Below, piece by piece: positions 9,317 through 20,078 of a stretch of DNA of 64,000 nt. The notes beneath the pieces are model-generated. The model was not told where the DNA came from. It made no database searches and saw only the letters and a list, made by a program, of their open reading frames with translations. The position numbers and the translations under genes are program-made. This stretch comes from Jaapia argillacea MUCL 33604 (taxonomy: Eukaryota; Basidiomycota; Agaricomycetes; Jaapiales; Jaapiaceae), in assembly GCA_000697665.1 (NCBI GenBank), contig KL197715.1, positions 775,424 through 839,423 of the forward strand, given 5' to 3'. Numbering within the stretch: the stretch's first letter is position 1; every line of letters begins with the position of its first letter.

Positions 9317-12300
9317 ATGCTTGCTCACCCACACCCCCCGTCCCCGCACAACCTCTCGCCATCCCCGTCTCCCCCACATGGCCTCTCATCCATCCCACCC
9401 TCCCCTCGCCTCTCCATCCTAACATCCTCCGCGTCCTCCATCTCTTCCATCTCCACCTCAGCTTTCGAACACTCCCACAATCCAAACAACACCCACCCAA
9501 ACATAACGCCAAGCACAAGCGCAGGCTCAAAGACTTCCGCGTTCTTTGGTTCTCCCTTCTCTCGTCCTACGACCCCAGTGTTGCCACCTCCAAACCCACC
9601 CAAGCGGACTTCGTCAACCAAATCACAATCATCTGTCCATTCTCATTATTCGAATTCGTCGGATGATGGACATGGTTCACCGACGTCAAACTCGGTGGAC
9701 CCTACACCAATTCCAGAACATCACCGACCTTCTTCCCGAAACGACTCATTCTTCGCATTCACCACCATTCAAGCAAAACCAACCCCACCTCCTTCACTTC
9801 GTTCAAACACACCTTCAATACGGTCCTTCCGATCAGGCCAAGCATCCCGTGATCACTCACCACCACCACCTTCCTCATCCTCCCACCACTCGCACACCTC
9901 ATCTTCATACAACTCACATTGGCTTCCTCCCCCCTCCTCATCCCCACCACACACCAATACCACCCTCCGAGACAAACTACCCAACACTCTCGCTCGCATC
10001 TTCCCAACAAAGTATAAACATCAACTAGATCGTGACGATCCAAGGAGGGAGTTTACAGATATCGATGGGGATGGGGGGAGGTCACCACGTTCACCAGCCA
10101 GTTGGGCTTCATCACCTGACGATTTGACATTCCCAACGTCTTCCTCACCTTCGTCGTATAACTCGGGTGGCGTTTGGGTTCCACCTGTTAGGACCAGTAC
10201 ACCGGAGGGCTTACCGACACATCAGGCACCAGCAATCCACACCTCCAGACCTCTATCCGCCATCCGCGTTGACGGCTTACCAGGAAATGGGGAGATGAAC
10301 TCGACTCCTACCCCGCTCTCGCCTGCATCACATACATTCCTACACCATCCAGTTCATCCTCATGCAAACGGTCACCCTCACTTGAACTCAAACATCCACA
10401 GTTCGCATCCGCACGTTTATTCACCTCTTCATCCTCATCCCCACCCGCATGTGCCAACGCCTCATCCGAAACGAGAGATACATGTTCGAACTCCTTCGCC
10501 TCCGCCGGTTTTGGGACCGGGGAGTGTGATTAGGAGTTGTGAGCGTGAGGGGTATGGGACGCCTGTTAATGGCCATGGTACACCCGTTAATGGCCATGGT
10601 ACGCCCAATAACGGGCACGAGACCCCCGTTAATGGGTACGGGACGCCTAAAACCGAGGTAGAGGTAGGGAGAGAAGAGTTGGTGGACCAAACTCCCCGAC
10701 CAGACCGAACTCCCAAACTGGATTATTATTACCTCCCTTCCCCAATTCCTTCCCGACCTTCTTCTTCTCTCGCTTCTTATCCACTTTCTTCTCTACCTCC
10801 TTCTTCCCTCTCTTCCCACCCACCGTCATCGTCCACCACCACGCCCTCCACCACCACCACCACCGCGCCATCCCTAGACACGCCCATCTCATTAACCCTA
10901 GTACAACTTTTGGGTCAGGGAGCGTTTTCGTCCGTTTGGCTCGCGAGGGAGCGGGAGGGGAGTTTGGGTGGTGGGAGGGGGAGAGAGGGAGGTGTTAGGA
11001 GGAAGGAGAGTGTTAGGGTTGAGGTTGTTAGGAGGAGGGTTAGTGGTGTTAGGCCGAAAGTTAGGGTCGGCGCGGGGAATGAGGGCATACTTGGATCGAG
11101 GGGGTTAGTGAGGAGGGGAGCTATGAGGGAGAGAGGAGCTAGTGTGGGTAGTGGGAAGAGTGTTTATTTGAGAGCGCCTTCGGCTGAGGTGCCTGGTGAG
11201 ATTGATATCTCGAGAGATGAGAGTGTTGAAGGCGAGAACATTCGACCTGGTGGTGGAGAGGAGAGGGAGGGCAGGTTGGTAGCTGTGAAAATGACTGATA
11301 GGAGGTTGTATGATGAGAATGATAGGACTAGAGTTAGTTTTGTTAGGGAGGTTGAAGTTCTTCGGGTGAGTCGCCACTCTTCATTACTTTTTGATCCGTT
11401 CTTGTTCGGCTGTCGGGTTCTTTGCTTTTTTTGATTTCGGGCGTCGTGCTCGGTTTGGTGGATGTCGTCATTCGAATTTCGTTGTTCGAGTTGATGGGGT
11501 TGCCACTTTTTTGCTTTTGCTTGGGCTTGGCTCTTTGTTCGAGTTTCCGCTTTTTTCTTGCAGGCCCTGTACTCGCGCTGCAGGTGCAAGTGGGGAGTGG
11601 GAGAGGTGATCTACTTTTCGTCTCATGTGCCATCTATTTATCTCTCAACGATCAAGGAGGCGCTTGTTGAGAAGTGTTTTTGGATCGCTGGGGGCTTGAA
11701 GGGCTTTTCGGGACTTTTGGTTTTGGAGAGGCGCTTGTTTGTTTTAAAAGTTTTATCTTCGTATCGATCGAATCTGTTGAACGTTCTTTCTTTCTTTCTT
11801 TGATTTCCTTTTTACGATTCAGTGAGGGTGGATGTATGCTGACGGTCTGAATTTTGACTTTTTTTTTTTTTGGTAGCATATATCCCACCCTAATATTGTG
11901 GAATACCTGGCTTCGTTCTCGACTAGTACGCATCATGTTTTGGTACTTGAACATGTCGGTGGGGGAGAGTTGTTTGATGTGGTTGATAGTGATGAGGTTC
12001 GTACTTCCTCCTCCCTCGGTTCCCAATTGAGATGTGCTGATTTTTGTTCGATGTAGAAGCATGCGAAGTTGAGTGAACCGTTGTTGAGGAGGATGTTTGG
12101 AGAGCTGTGTAAAGCTGTTGCGTGGATGCATAGCGTTGGTTTGGTTCATCGGGATATCAAGTTAGAAAGTCAGTTATCATTTCCTTGGCACGTGATTTGC
12201 CTTTTGTCCTAATGAATCCTGTTTAGATATCCTGCTGACGTCAAATCCGTTCAACGCGCTACCACCACTGACTCAGCCTCTGATAAAATTGTCGGATTTT

Positions 12301-13253
12301 GGGCTGAGTAGGTTCGTGGACCTTGATCATCCGATGTTGAATACGAGGTGTGGGAGTGAGAGTTATGCTGCTCCTGAGTTGGTCACTGGCCGGTACGTCC
12401 TCGTGTCTCTTTCCTGCTTCTTCGACTTGTTCTCATGATATACTTTAGACCATACGATGGGCGAGAAACTGATGCCTGGGCCCTCGGTGTGGTCCTCTAT
12501 GCTGTCGTATGTCGACGACTTCCTTTTGATAGCCAGTTGGGCGATCTGGAAAGGGAGAGGGAAGGTCTATCTGCTCATGGCCCTGGTGAGAGGGGTAGAG
12601 GCCAAGACCAATTGCACGATACGTTGAGAGCTGGGATAGATGAGAGGGCTAGGTCGAGAGAGAGGAGAAGTTGGTTGGTGAGGATAGCCAAGGGGGAGTA
12701 CGTATGGCCTGAACCCCCCACTCCGCCGCCCATCTCCCCAACCTCGGATTCCTCGTCTGTGGAAGGTGTTGAGGATGGACTTGGGGTTTGGGATGAAGTT
12801 TTGAGAGGGGAGGAGTTGATAAGGAGTGTGGGGATAAAGAGGGTTGTTGGGAGGTTGTTAATTCGGAACCCTGAGAAGAGGGCGAAAGTGGGGGATGTAC
12901 TTGGGGATGAGTGGGTTTGTGGGGATGGTGGTGTTTGTTGGCCTGTTGGAGTTTATGGTGGGGGTGAGAGTGGAGATGATGGAATTGTTGTGATTAATGG
13001 GGGAAGTGAGAGTGGGCACGGAAGTTCGGAGGGGCATGGGTTGGGTTTTGGGTTTGGGAGTGATAGTGGGCATGGACATGGAAGGGGCCCTAGTGAGGAG
13101 GGTGGAGGAGGGGTTGTGGATGGTGTGGGTCCGGTTCAGGGCGGGGAAGAGGAGGGGAGTGAGTTTGAGTGGGAGTATGTTGTTAGAGGGGAGGAGGGGA
13201 TGTTGGTTGATGGGCATGATATTGGGAGAGTTGCGAGAGAGGAGGTTTTATAA
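9317..13253 (+). CDS. Ser/Thr protein kinase, CAMK-like, with long disordered N terminus
   Basis: Exons: 9317-11365, 11877-11996, 12057-12168, 12227-12392, 12449-13253; all phases agree and give 1083 residues. Residues 1 to about 525 are Ser/Pro/His-rich and disordered, with a five-copy GTPVNGH-type repeat. The kinase domain starts near residue 525 with VQLLGQGAFSSVWLA (Gly-rich loop). VAVK with the catalytic lysine comes only at about residue 658, after an insertion of about 105 residues. Then follow HPNIVEYL, the catalytic loop HRDIKLEN, DFGLSR, and SYAAPE with PYDGRETDAWALGVVLY. All key residues are present, so it should be active. The family resembles CAMK/SNF1-like fungal kinases; the exact orthologue is not recognised. 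The start at 9317 (CACC before ATG) is preferred to ATG 9035 because the upstream part is hydrophobic and untypical. The first intron is unusually long (511 nt), the others 56-60 nt. The C-terminal tail is Gly-rich and acidic. Confidence 0.88.
10550..10654 (+). repeat. 21-nt coding tandem repeat, about five units
   Basis: In-frame repeats in the kinase N terminus encode successive units of the form G-(Y/H)-G-T-P-V-N, with point changes (one N-N and one E variant). The unit length of seven codons keeps the frame, so copy number can change without breaking the gene. Confidence 0.8.
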
Positions 13254-14160
13254 CACTCGCTTCAAGTCACTGTTCGTCCCTCGTCAAAAACCCATGGCCA
13301 ACGACGATTGGTCTTCGCTCTCCGTGAACCCTCCTCGGGTCACTCGGTTTACTTCTCTTCCGGTTCAAGATCCGAAGTTCTCTGCAATTCCAGTTCTTAT
13401 GCCAAATATTCGGATTTCATCCAAATGCTTATTTCATTTGCCAGCTCATTATCCATTCCATTCCCTTTCTCTCCCAACTCGCTCGCTCTCTCTCTATCGT
13501 CATGTGTGTTGTGTTCTAGTCAAAGTCATTCATCATCGTTTTCTTCACTCACTGTCGTTATATCACCCCATTCATACCATGTTTGCATTGATGCCTAAGC
13601 TATAGATATTATATCCACATTGGATCTTGTTGTAATACATTCCGATCGTTGCGCGTTTGTTCACTTCGAATGGTGAACCAGTACATGCCCCTGCTGCTCG
13701 AGACGAGCCCAATTAATACTGTTGTCCCTGGGGTAGGAGGACTCATCGACCCCCTGGTAAAGGCATTTGTGCTCTGGAGGTATATTGGCGGGATAGTGTG
13801 ACCTGCTTGTATAGTGTATAGTAATTCTTCCAATTATGGGACTTGTCAGCATAATATACTCCTCCTCCTCCTCCTCCTCCTTAGGTTGAGAAAGAAGTTT
13901 CATATTCCAATCGCAACTCTGTCGTCGTTGCAAGCCTTCCGAGTCGTTGCCTCTTGGTTGTGAACCTCTGAGACTACTTACTTCTCGTCATTTTGCACGC
14001 ATCGGCACGTCGCTGGAGTTAAACCCAGCTTGCCAGTATATCTAAATCAAGGTGAGCAGGCTACTTCCATTGACGATGATAAGGCTGAGGCTGCAGCGAG
14101 GTTCATTTTGACAACAGTGACGGATCGATACAAGAAGCTTACAGCTGGCTACAATCATTG
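13254..14160. other. 3' flank of kinase gene and intergenic DNA
   Basis: No gene recognised. Holds the kinase 3' untranslated region and a CTC microsatellite at about 13859-13882. Confidence 0.5.
13859..13882. repeat. trinucleotide microsatellite (CTC/GAG)
   Basis: About eight uninterrupted CTC units in non-coding DNA between the kinase and the F-box pseudogene. Confidence 0.85.
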
Positions 14161-14162
14161 TC

Positions 14163-15434
14163 ATTACGACTTCGTGGATCGAATTGCTCCCTGTTGAACT
14201 CCTCGCCATGATCTTCTGCCTGGGAATACCACCCTTCCGCAACGATTTCACGCCCTTCGACTTGCTCTATCCTGTTCGCCTCTCCCACGTATCCAGGCGT
14301 TTTCGCGCGTTGGCAATTCAAACCTATCTCATCTGGACCACCTTTCTGGTTCAGGTCCCGGCTTGTCGCCTCTTACGCCTTTCCGATCTATACCTCGAAC
14401 GATTACTCCCTCTGCCATTCCATTTGGTAGTTGAAGTGAACGTACCGCTAGATGGCTAGTGGGATTACATCTTAGCCCCGTTCATTCGTCAATTCGATCG
14501 TTGTCGATCGTTGTTGATACGTGCACCAAGTGAGATCGGAGGTTTAAGGAAGATAGCATCTTCGTTTGCAAAAATCCCCGCTCCTGCCCTTGAAAGCCTC
14601 CTTGTACGAGTTGGTGGTGAAATGCGCACGGGTCGGCTATATGAGCTATTCGATGGGGAAACGCACTCGTTGAAATACATGCAGCTTCATCGCGTGGACC
14701 TCGTACACTGGGACTCACCTCTCCTCGCCAATGTGACAACCCTCGACATCCCATGTGGTGCATTCTACTACAACCTCACCGATGCTAAGTTTCGTGGCAT
14801 CTTCACCAGTGGCTGTCCCTCCCTAGTGAATCTCACCCTTGATGCTATTCCACATCAGATCTGCCATTCCACGACCCGAACACCCGTACCCACACTGCGA
14901 GCCCTCACTCTCATCTGCAGGAAAGACTTCCACGAGACCTTCACGTTTCCCCTAATCCTCTCGACGCCCTTCCTCGAATCCCTTGTTCTCGAACAGGAAT
15001 ATCCATATCTATCACGCACAGGGTGGCGGGAATTCGTCTCTCTATTGGAACACAGTAGCAGAAATTCGCCACTATACCCCAATCTTCGTTCACTTTCGTT
15101 GCAGGGTGTTGACCTAGGACGGTTATCTGGCGATTTCTCGCGAGGCTGCCCAGAACTCACGCACCTATCAATTGTCCCGAGGCTGGTGCCCTCCTTCGAC
15201 TTTATATCTACACTCCTGCTCTCCTGCTCTCCCACGCCGTCATCGGACAATTATCATCACGCAACCAACCTACCTTGGCCTGCTCTCCGACACCTCAGGT
15301 TGGAATGGTTGGACATTCCTGTCCCCATGTTGCGCCGAATTCTACATGCACGAACCGATGCTGGCTTCCCCATCGCTGATGTGTTTATTCGGGCGTGTAT
15401 TGAGGTCTGCAGCGATCCAGCGATGTTACAGTAG
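14163..15434 (+). pseudogene. F-box family copy 4, interrupted by an in-frame stop
   Basis: The frame aligns along its length with the intact F-box paralogues: LLPVELLAMIF, VRLSHVSRRFRALAIQT, then IRQFDRCRSL, IASSFAKIPAPALESL, SPLYPNLRSLSLQGV and PWPALRHLRLEWLDIP. Two lesions are visible. There is no ATG at the expected start (the first coding-like codons are ITTSWIELL from about 14163), and TAG at 14457-14459 breaks the frame between the F-box and the LRR-like part, with the same frame resuming directly. It is clearly more diverged than copies 1-3 and forms a second subfamily with the relic at about 23640-23910. A 33-nt GT...AG segment (14427-14459) spanning the stop keeps the frame, but is shorter than any other intron in this window, so pseudogene is the better reading. 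Confidence 0.72.
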
Positions 15435-16192
15435 GGCGGGATAGGTGAGACTGAGGCCGCCGATGTGTAAGCTCCGCCTTGAAAACTGCTGTTCGTGTGT
15501 TAATCGAATATTCACTTACAATCATTATCATGGGGCAAATCGAGTATGGTTTGTCCCATATTTTAAGGTGTTCGATTCAGTGGACCAGACTCCACTTAGC
15601 ACTCTACTGATGTCCCTGATTTCCCCAGCTTCAGGTTCGCCGCCATGTTGGACCCAAGTTGTCTCCTGCACATTGATGACTTCCAAAGTTGGTTGGGGAA
15701 ATCTTGCTTGGGCGGGGCAAGATCTTAACTGAATCTCAAATTTGAACCGTATTGTCGGGTTTATGAAGACTCCGTAACACCTGAGCCCTTAAGGTTAAGC
15801 ACCGACGGAGAGTATCTAAAGTCTCCGGGTCATATATCCTTTCAAGGTCGCTAAGTACGTCCGGGTGGCTGTAGAAGGTGAGCGCTAGTTAAAGCTGTCC
15901 CTACCGTTCTCGCTCATGATCATCATTCTTCGCACTAACTCACGCAAACTAGCGTGGAATGAGAGTTATCGATGGCACGCGCTCCTAGAGTTCCAATGAT
16001 AATGGGAACGAGGTAATCATGTGTTGATCCGCATGCCTCCCATCTCCAATGGACGGCTTGTACTTAAAAACCCTACCTTGTGGACGGAGACGTTCAGGTC
16101 GTCCTTTCATCACAGTGGGTGAGCAGATATTCACGACTTCGCGTTTGGGAGTGTACTTATCACCCCCTTCACGACGCAATTTCAGGATCCAA
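15435..16192. other. intergenic
   Basis: No gene or repeat recognised between the F-box pseudogene and the membrane-protein gene. Confidence 0.5.
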
Positions 16193-17676
16193 ATGTTGAT
16201 TGCTCCAGACATTGCTCGCTCATTCACTCCGGGGGTTCAAGTCTTCCCTACAATTCGAGCATCTCACGATGCTGTGATGACTTCTTGCAACGGTATTGAA
16301 GATTGTCGAACAGTTTGGACCATCGTATGGAGTTGTCTGGTGACGGTGATGGCATGCACTTGGGTGGCTATTCATTTGAACATTCCGTCACCCAGCGAGG
16401 ATCTCGCCAACAGGACCTTACGCCGTATTGGCATCATGATGATGGCGGTTGTTCTGCCTGAATTTGTGGTTGGATGGGCGGCACGACAATACATAGTTGC
16501 TGGTCGACTGGCCAAATATCACGGTATTCTCTGCACTGTTTTAGCCTCCTCCCGTTCTAATCAAACTTTTGATCAACAGAGGAAGATCACAAATGGACCC
16601 GAACCCACGGGTTTTTTGCTCTCATGGGAGGGTTTATGCTCTACGATGGCGATCAACCTATCCGCACTCTCACGCCCGTCGACCTCGAAACCCTTGTCGA
16701 AGACGGTTCGGTTGACTTCCCCAGCATCACCGAGGAGGAAATCAAGGACCGAAGTAAAGGGGATGCTCTATCGAAGGGTGTTGCACTCGTTCACACCTCG
16801 TGGTTCACTATACAAGTGATCGCACGCAGCTTTCATCGACTTCCAACCACGGAACTCGAGGTGGTAACGCTGGCTTTCACGGTTCTGAACCTAGCAACGT
16901 ATTGGTTGTGGTGGAATAAACCCCTCGGCGTTCAATGCCCATTCCGCGTACCCCTTAAATCCAAAAGCGAGTCGCACTCGTCCAAATCCACACCAATCGA
17001 TGCCTTCAAGTATTTCTTGACGTTGATTGTGAATGGGGTCGGCATAACACTCCTCATTGCCTTGATCTACATTATCTTCATCGAGTCAAAGCGTGGAAAA
17101 CGAGGCTTGCCGTCGGCGATTGCCTTGACGGTCCTGGACAACTTGCTGTTCTTCGGGATTCCCTTCTCCCACATATCGAGGTGCATTTTCTGTAACTTGG
17201 GCCCGGGTGCCCTGAAGAGCTTCTTGGATATGGGTTTGGGAGACCAAGACGAAATCGAGGATGGTGCCATGAATGTCCCAGCATTCTACGCAGGAAAGCT
17301 GACTCCAGAGGAGGGGAGGAGAGTTGGAGTGTTCATTTTGCCCACCATCGCCATCGCTTTTGGGGCCATTCATTGCATTGCCTGGGATTTCGACTTCCCG
17401 ACTCACATCGAGCAGTGGCTATGGCGTAGGGCCGCCACAACTATCACCTGTGCGCCCGTGGTTATGGTCATATACTGGGCATTGAAATCAACCGATCCCC
17501 AACGAGCTTCTAGTTGGTTACTAGTGGGATTGTTGCGGGTTTTTGTGGTTGTTACTTTCTTTTTCTACGTCATTTGCCGGATTATACTACTCGCCTTAGC
17601 CCTCTCGTCGTTGAGATCGCTTCCACATGGAGCGTTCCATACTATTGCATGGACTGGGTATATACCCCACTTGTAA
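16193..17676 (+). CDS. uncharacterised multi-pass membrane protein (agaricomycete family)
   Basis: Two exons, 16193-16523 and 16580-17676, joined in phase by a 56-nt intron, give 475 residues. Recognisable motifs of an agaricomycete membrane family of unknown function are DCRTVWTIVWSCLVTVMACTWVA, LPEFVVGWAARQ, and, across the splice junction, W-T-R-THGFFALMGGF. At least six hydrophobic segments are visible, including FFYVICRIILLALALSSL near the C terminus. A conserved WWNKPLGV and a CPFRVP-like stretch precede the middle transmembrane segments. The start is uncertain: ATG 16193 and ATG 16277 are both in frame, and family members often begin with a signal-peptide exon that I do not find here. 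No transport or catalytic motif is evident, so no function is assigned. Confidence 0.72.
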
Positions 17677-18761
17677 TAACTAATAATCTTCAATACTCAA
17701 AACTTCGTAACGTCGACAACATCAATCAATGTCTGATATTGTATGACACCCCATCAAGCTCAAGTTCAACTTAACTCTTTGAATTTGAGAACCGCTGGAT
17801 GACTCTCGTGACCCACCATCGCTCCGCTCGTCTCTACACTTGGATCCCCGCCTCTTTGCGCGAGCAAATCAAGGATACGATCTAACCACATGACCGCCAA
17901 TATGGGATGAATTCATCGTGTATGCGCTCCAGTATTACCACCGAACGGTGTGGGGAAATCTGGGGTTGTGATCCACTTTGCGTTTCCATCATTATTAGCG
18001 CTGATCCGAGTCGACGGGCGATGATCTTCGGTTTGTGTCGTCTCAGGCTCGAGATGATTTCCATGGAATACCCTCGATAAGGAACTCCCCATATTTATTG
18101 GGGCCATCTGTCCGAGCAAATTCGTTGGTTGGAGAGATAGGATGTCATTGCCATGTGAGAGGCGAACTCACTGTTGCATGTAGTACTGTACCGGGATGAT
18201 GCGGGGAAATCTAGGGTTGATGGGCTAATTCATCGAGTTGCCCCACCTGATCCACATCTTCAGCGGCGGAATCTGCTTGTCATTATGAACACTCGATCAG
18301 TCTTCTCGAAACCGAGGATCGAGGATCGATGGAGACGTGAGGTTAGAAGCGGGTTTATGCGACAAACGTTCGAAAAATACCACGCACGACATGCTCGCCG
18401 TTCAACGTTCAACGTTCACTTCTCTGATGTTTTCTTTAGAATTCGTGTAATGGGATAGGAAGGTTTCTGGTTCCTTGTGACGCTGATGTGTTAGGATAGA
18501 GATATCGTGAGAAATCGATAGTTCCTTTAGATCGTAGGTACTGTTCAATCGCTGTCAAACCACCAGGTTGTGTTGGAAACAGTACGTGTAGAGGTGACAC
18601 TGCAGTACTGAGCTATTCACCTACACATCTCATCAAAGACGAATTGACATCGCAGTACCCCGCAGAGGTTGAACGTTGACCGTTGACCATCGATCCATCG
18701 GACTAGTCAACGCACTTGAACGACAAGAGACTTGACAAGACGCCCAAGGTCGCACCGTACC
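17677..18761. other. intergenic, right part is duplicated F-box promoter DNA
   Basis: No gene. From about 18190 to 18761 it is homologous to the 5' flank of F-box copy 1 (7360-6676 on the minus strand). A shorter partial repeat of the GGAAATCTGGGGTTG-type run is also seen near 17950. Confidence 0.55.
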
Positions 18762-20078
18762 ATGAGTCCACCAATCGACTCCCTTCCTACCGAGCTCCTA
18801 GTGATTGCATTCCACATGGCTATCAAGTCCCCCTTCCATCCCAATCCCATCTCGCTGGACTTCCTCCTTCCTCTCCGCCTCTCACACGTATCCAAGCGTT
18901 TTCGAGCACTAATAATCCACACTCCATCTCTCTGGACCACCATCTTTGTTGACCTTACAAAATCTTCCCGACTCCAGTTTCTTTCAAATTTATACTTGGA
19001 ACGATCGTTCCCTCTTCCCTTCGATCTCGAAATCCGCGCGTACGGGAAACCAGGAGCGCACATAGACGGCGTTCTTGACATCTTCACTCGTCAAATCGAT
19101 CGCTGTCACTCGTTGTCGGTCCATACACACGATGGAGAGCATTTCATGCAGATAGCATCTTCTTTCCTGCAATTTCCAGCTCCCTCCCTGCAATATCTCG
19201 AATTCCGGGTTTTTCGAATCATTACCTCTATTCATTTACAAGAACTATTCAAGGGAATCGCGCCCTCATTGATGCGCATACGCCTTCAAGGATTGATCCT
19301 GGAAGGATGGGATCCCTCCATCCTATCTAATCTCTCAACTCTTGAGATTGGGGGCTGGTTACACCAGGCCTCATGCGAAGAGTGGCGCAACATCTTGACC
19401 AATTCCACCTCCCTAGAGAACCTCATCCTACGCTCTGTACCCTCTAGGTTCTTCGTTAATACCCCACCTCCAATCCCGATCCCATCGCTCCGCTCACTTA
19501 CCCTGACCTCATCCTTCAATTATACACCCGTGTTCCAAATCATCTCAGTCTTATCGACTCCTTCTTTGGAATCACTTGTCCTTATACAAGGTCATCCTGC
19601 ATGGGAGAATACGGGTTGGTCCGAGTTCATATGTCAAGCTGCTAGACATCGTGCGGAGTTCCCGTTATACTCTAAACTTCGTTCGCTGGCGTTATCGGGT
19701 GTTCCGTTAGGTCGTGTAGGGAGAGCTTTCATTGGAGCTTTCCCAGGAATTACACATCTGTCGGTTGCTTGCATTGATGTTAAGCCCATACTTCACACGC
19801 TGGTACCCTCTCGCGAAGCAAAATCGTGGAACTCAAAATCTTTGGGTTTATATGATGAGGACGATGTTCCTTGGCCTGCTCTCGGACATCTTACATTGGA
19901 TTCTTTGGACGTTCCCACACGCGAGTTGCATCAGGTGCTACGGACTCGCATCGAGTATGGGTGTCCGATCTCTGAGGTGTTTGTTCGAGTGGACCGGAAA
20001 CTTGATGAGTATCCGGAGGCTCTGAGATGGGATGGGATGGGCGGGACTTTGATTCGTGAGATCGTTGAGGTGAGATGA
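18762..20078 (+). CDS. F-box protein, paralogue 2
   Basis: Intronless, 438 residues, the same length as paralogue 1 and alignable without visible gaps. The F-box region reads SPPIDSLPTELLVIAF followed by LSHVSKRFRALIIHTPSLW. Degenerate LRR-like segments follow (SLRSLTLTSSF, KLRSLALSGVPLG, GITHLSV), ending with LHQVLRTRIEYGCPISEVFVR. The ATG at 18762 has ACC before it. An upstream in-frame codon near 18732 is open but lies in a region conserved only as flank. Presumed to be an SCF substrate receptor; target unknown. The shared 5' flank with paralogue 1 marks this pair as a recent duplication in opposite orientation about 12 kb apart. Confidence 0.83.
   Translation: MSPPIDSLPTELLVIAFHMAIKSPFHPNPISLDFLLPLRLSHVSKRFRALIIHTPSLWTTIFVDLTKSSRLQFLSNLYLERSFPLPFDLEIRAYGKPGAHIDGVLDIFTRQIDRCHSLSVHTHDGEHFMQIASSFLQFPAPSLQYLEFRVFRIITSIHLQELFKGIAPSLMRIRLQGLILEGWDPSILSNLSTLEIGGWLHQASCEEWRNILTNSTSLENLILRSVPSRFFVNTPPPIPIPSLRSLTLTSSFNYTPVFQIISVLSTPSLESLVLIQGHPAWENTGWSEFICQAARHRAEFPLYSKLRSLALSGVPLGRVGRAFIGAFPGITHLSVACIDVKPILHTLVPSREAKSWNSKSLGLYDEDDVPWPALGHLTLDSLDVPTRELHQVLRTRIEYGCPISEVFVRVDRKLDEYPEALRWDGMGGTLIREIVEVR

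Noticed and set aside
11422-11670. Open frames inside the kinase intron
   Set aside because: Low-complexity, Cys/Phe-rich readings of T-rich intron DNA; the kinase frame continues cleanly at 11877.
13859-13882. Poly-Glu coding stretch on the minus strand
   Set aside because: The GAG run is a microsatellite; the surrounding frame has no other coding character.
14427-14459. 33-nt intron removing the stop of F-box copy 4
   Set aside because: All other introns here are at least 47 nt and the three intact paralogues have no introns; kept only as a testable alternative.
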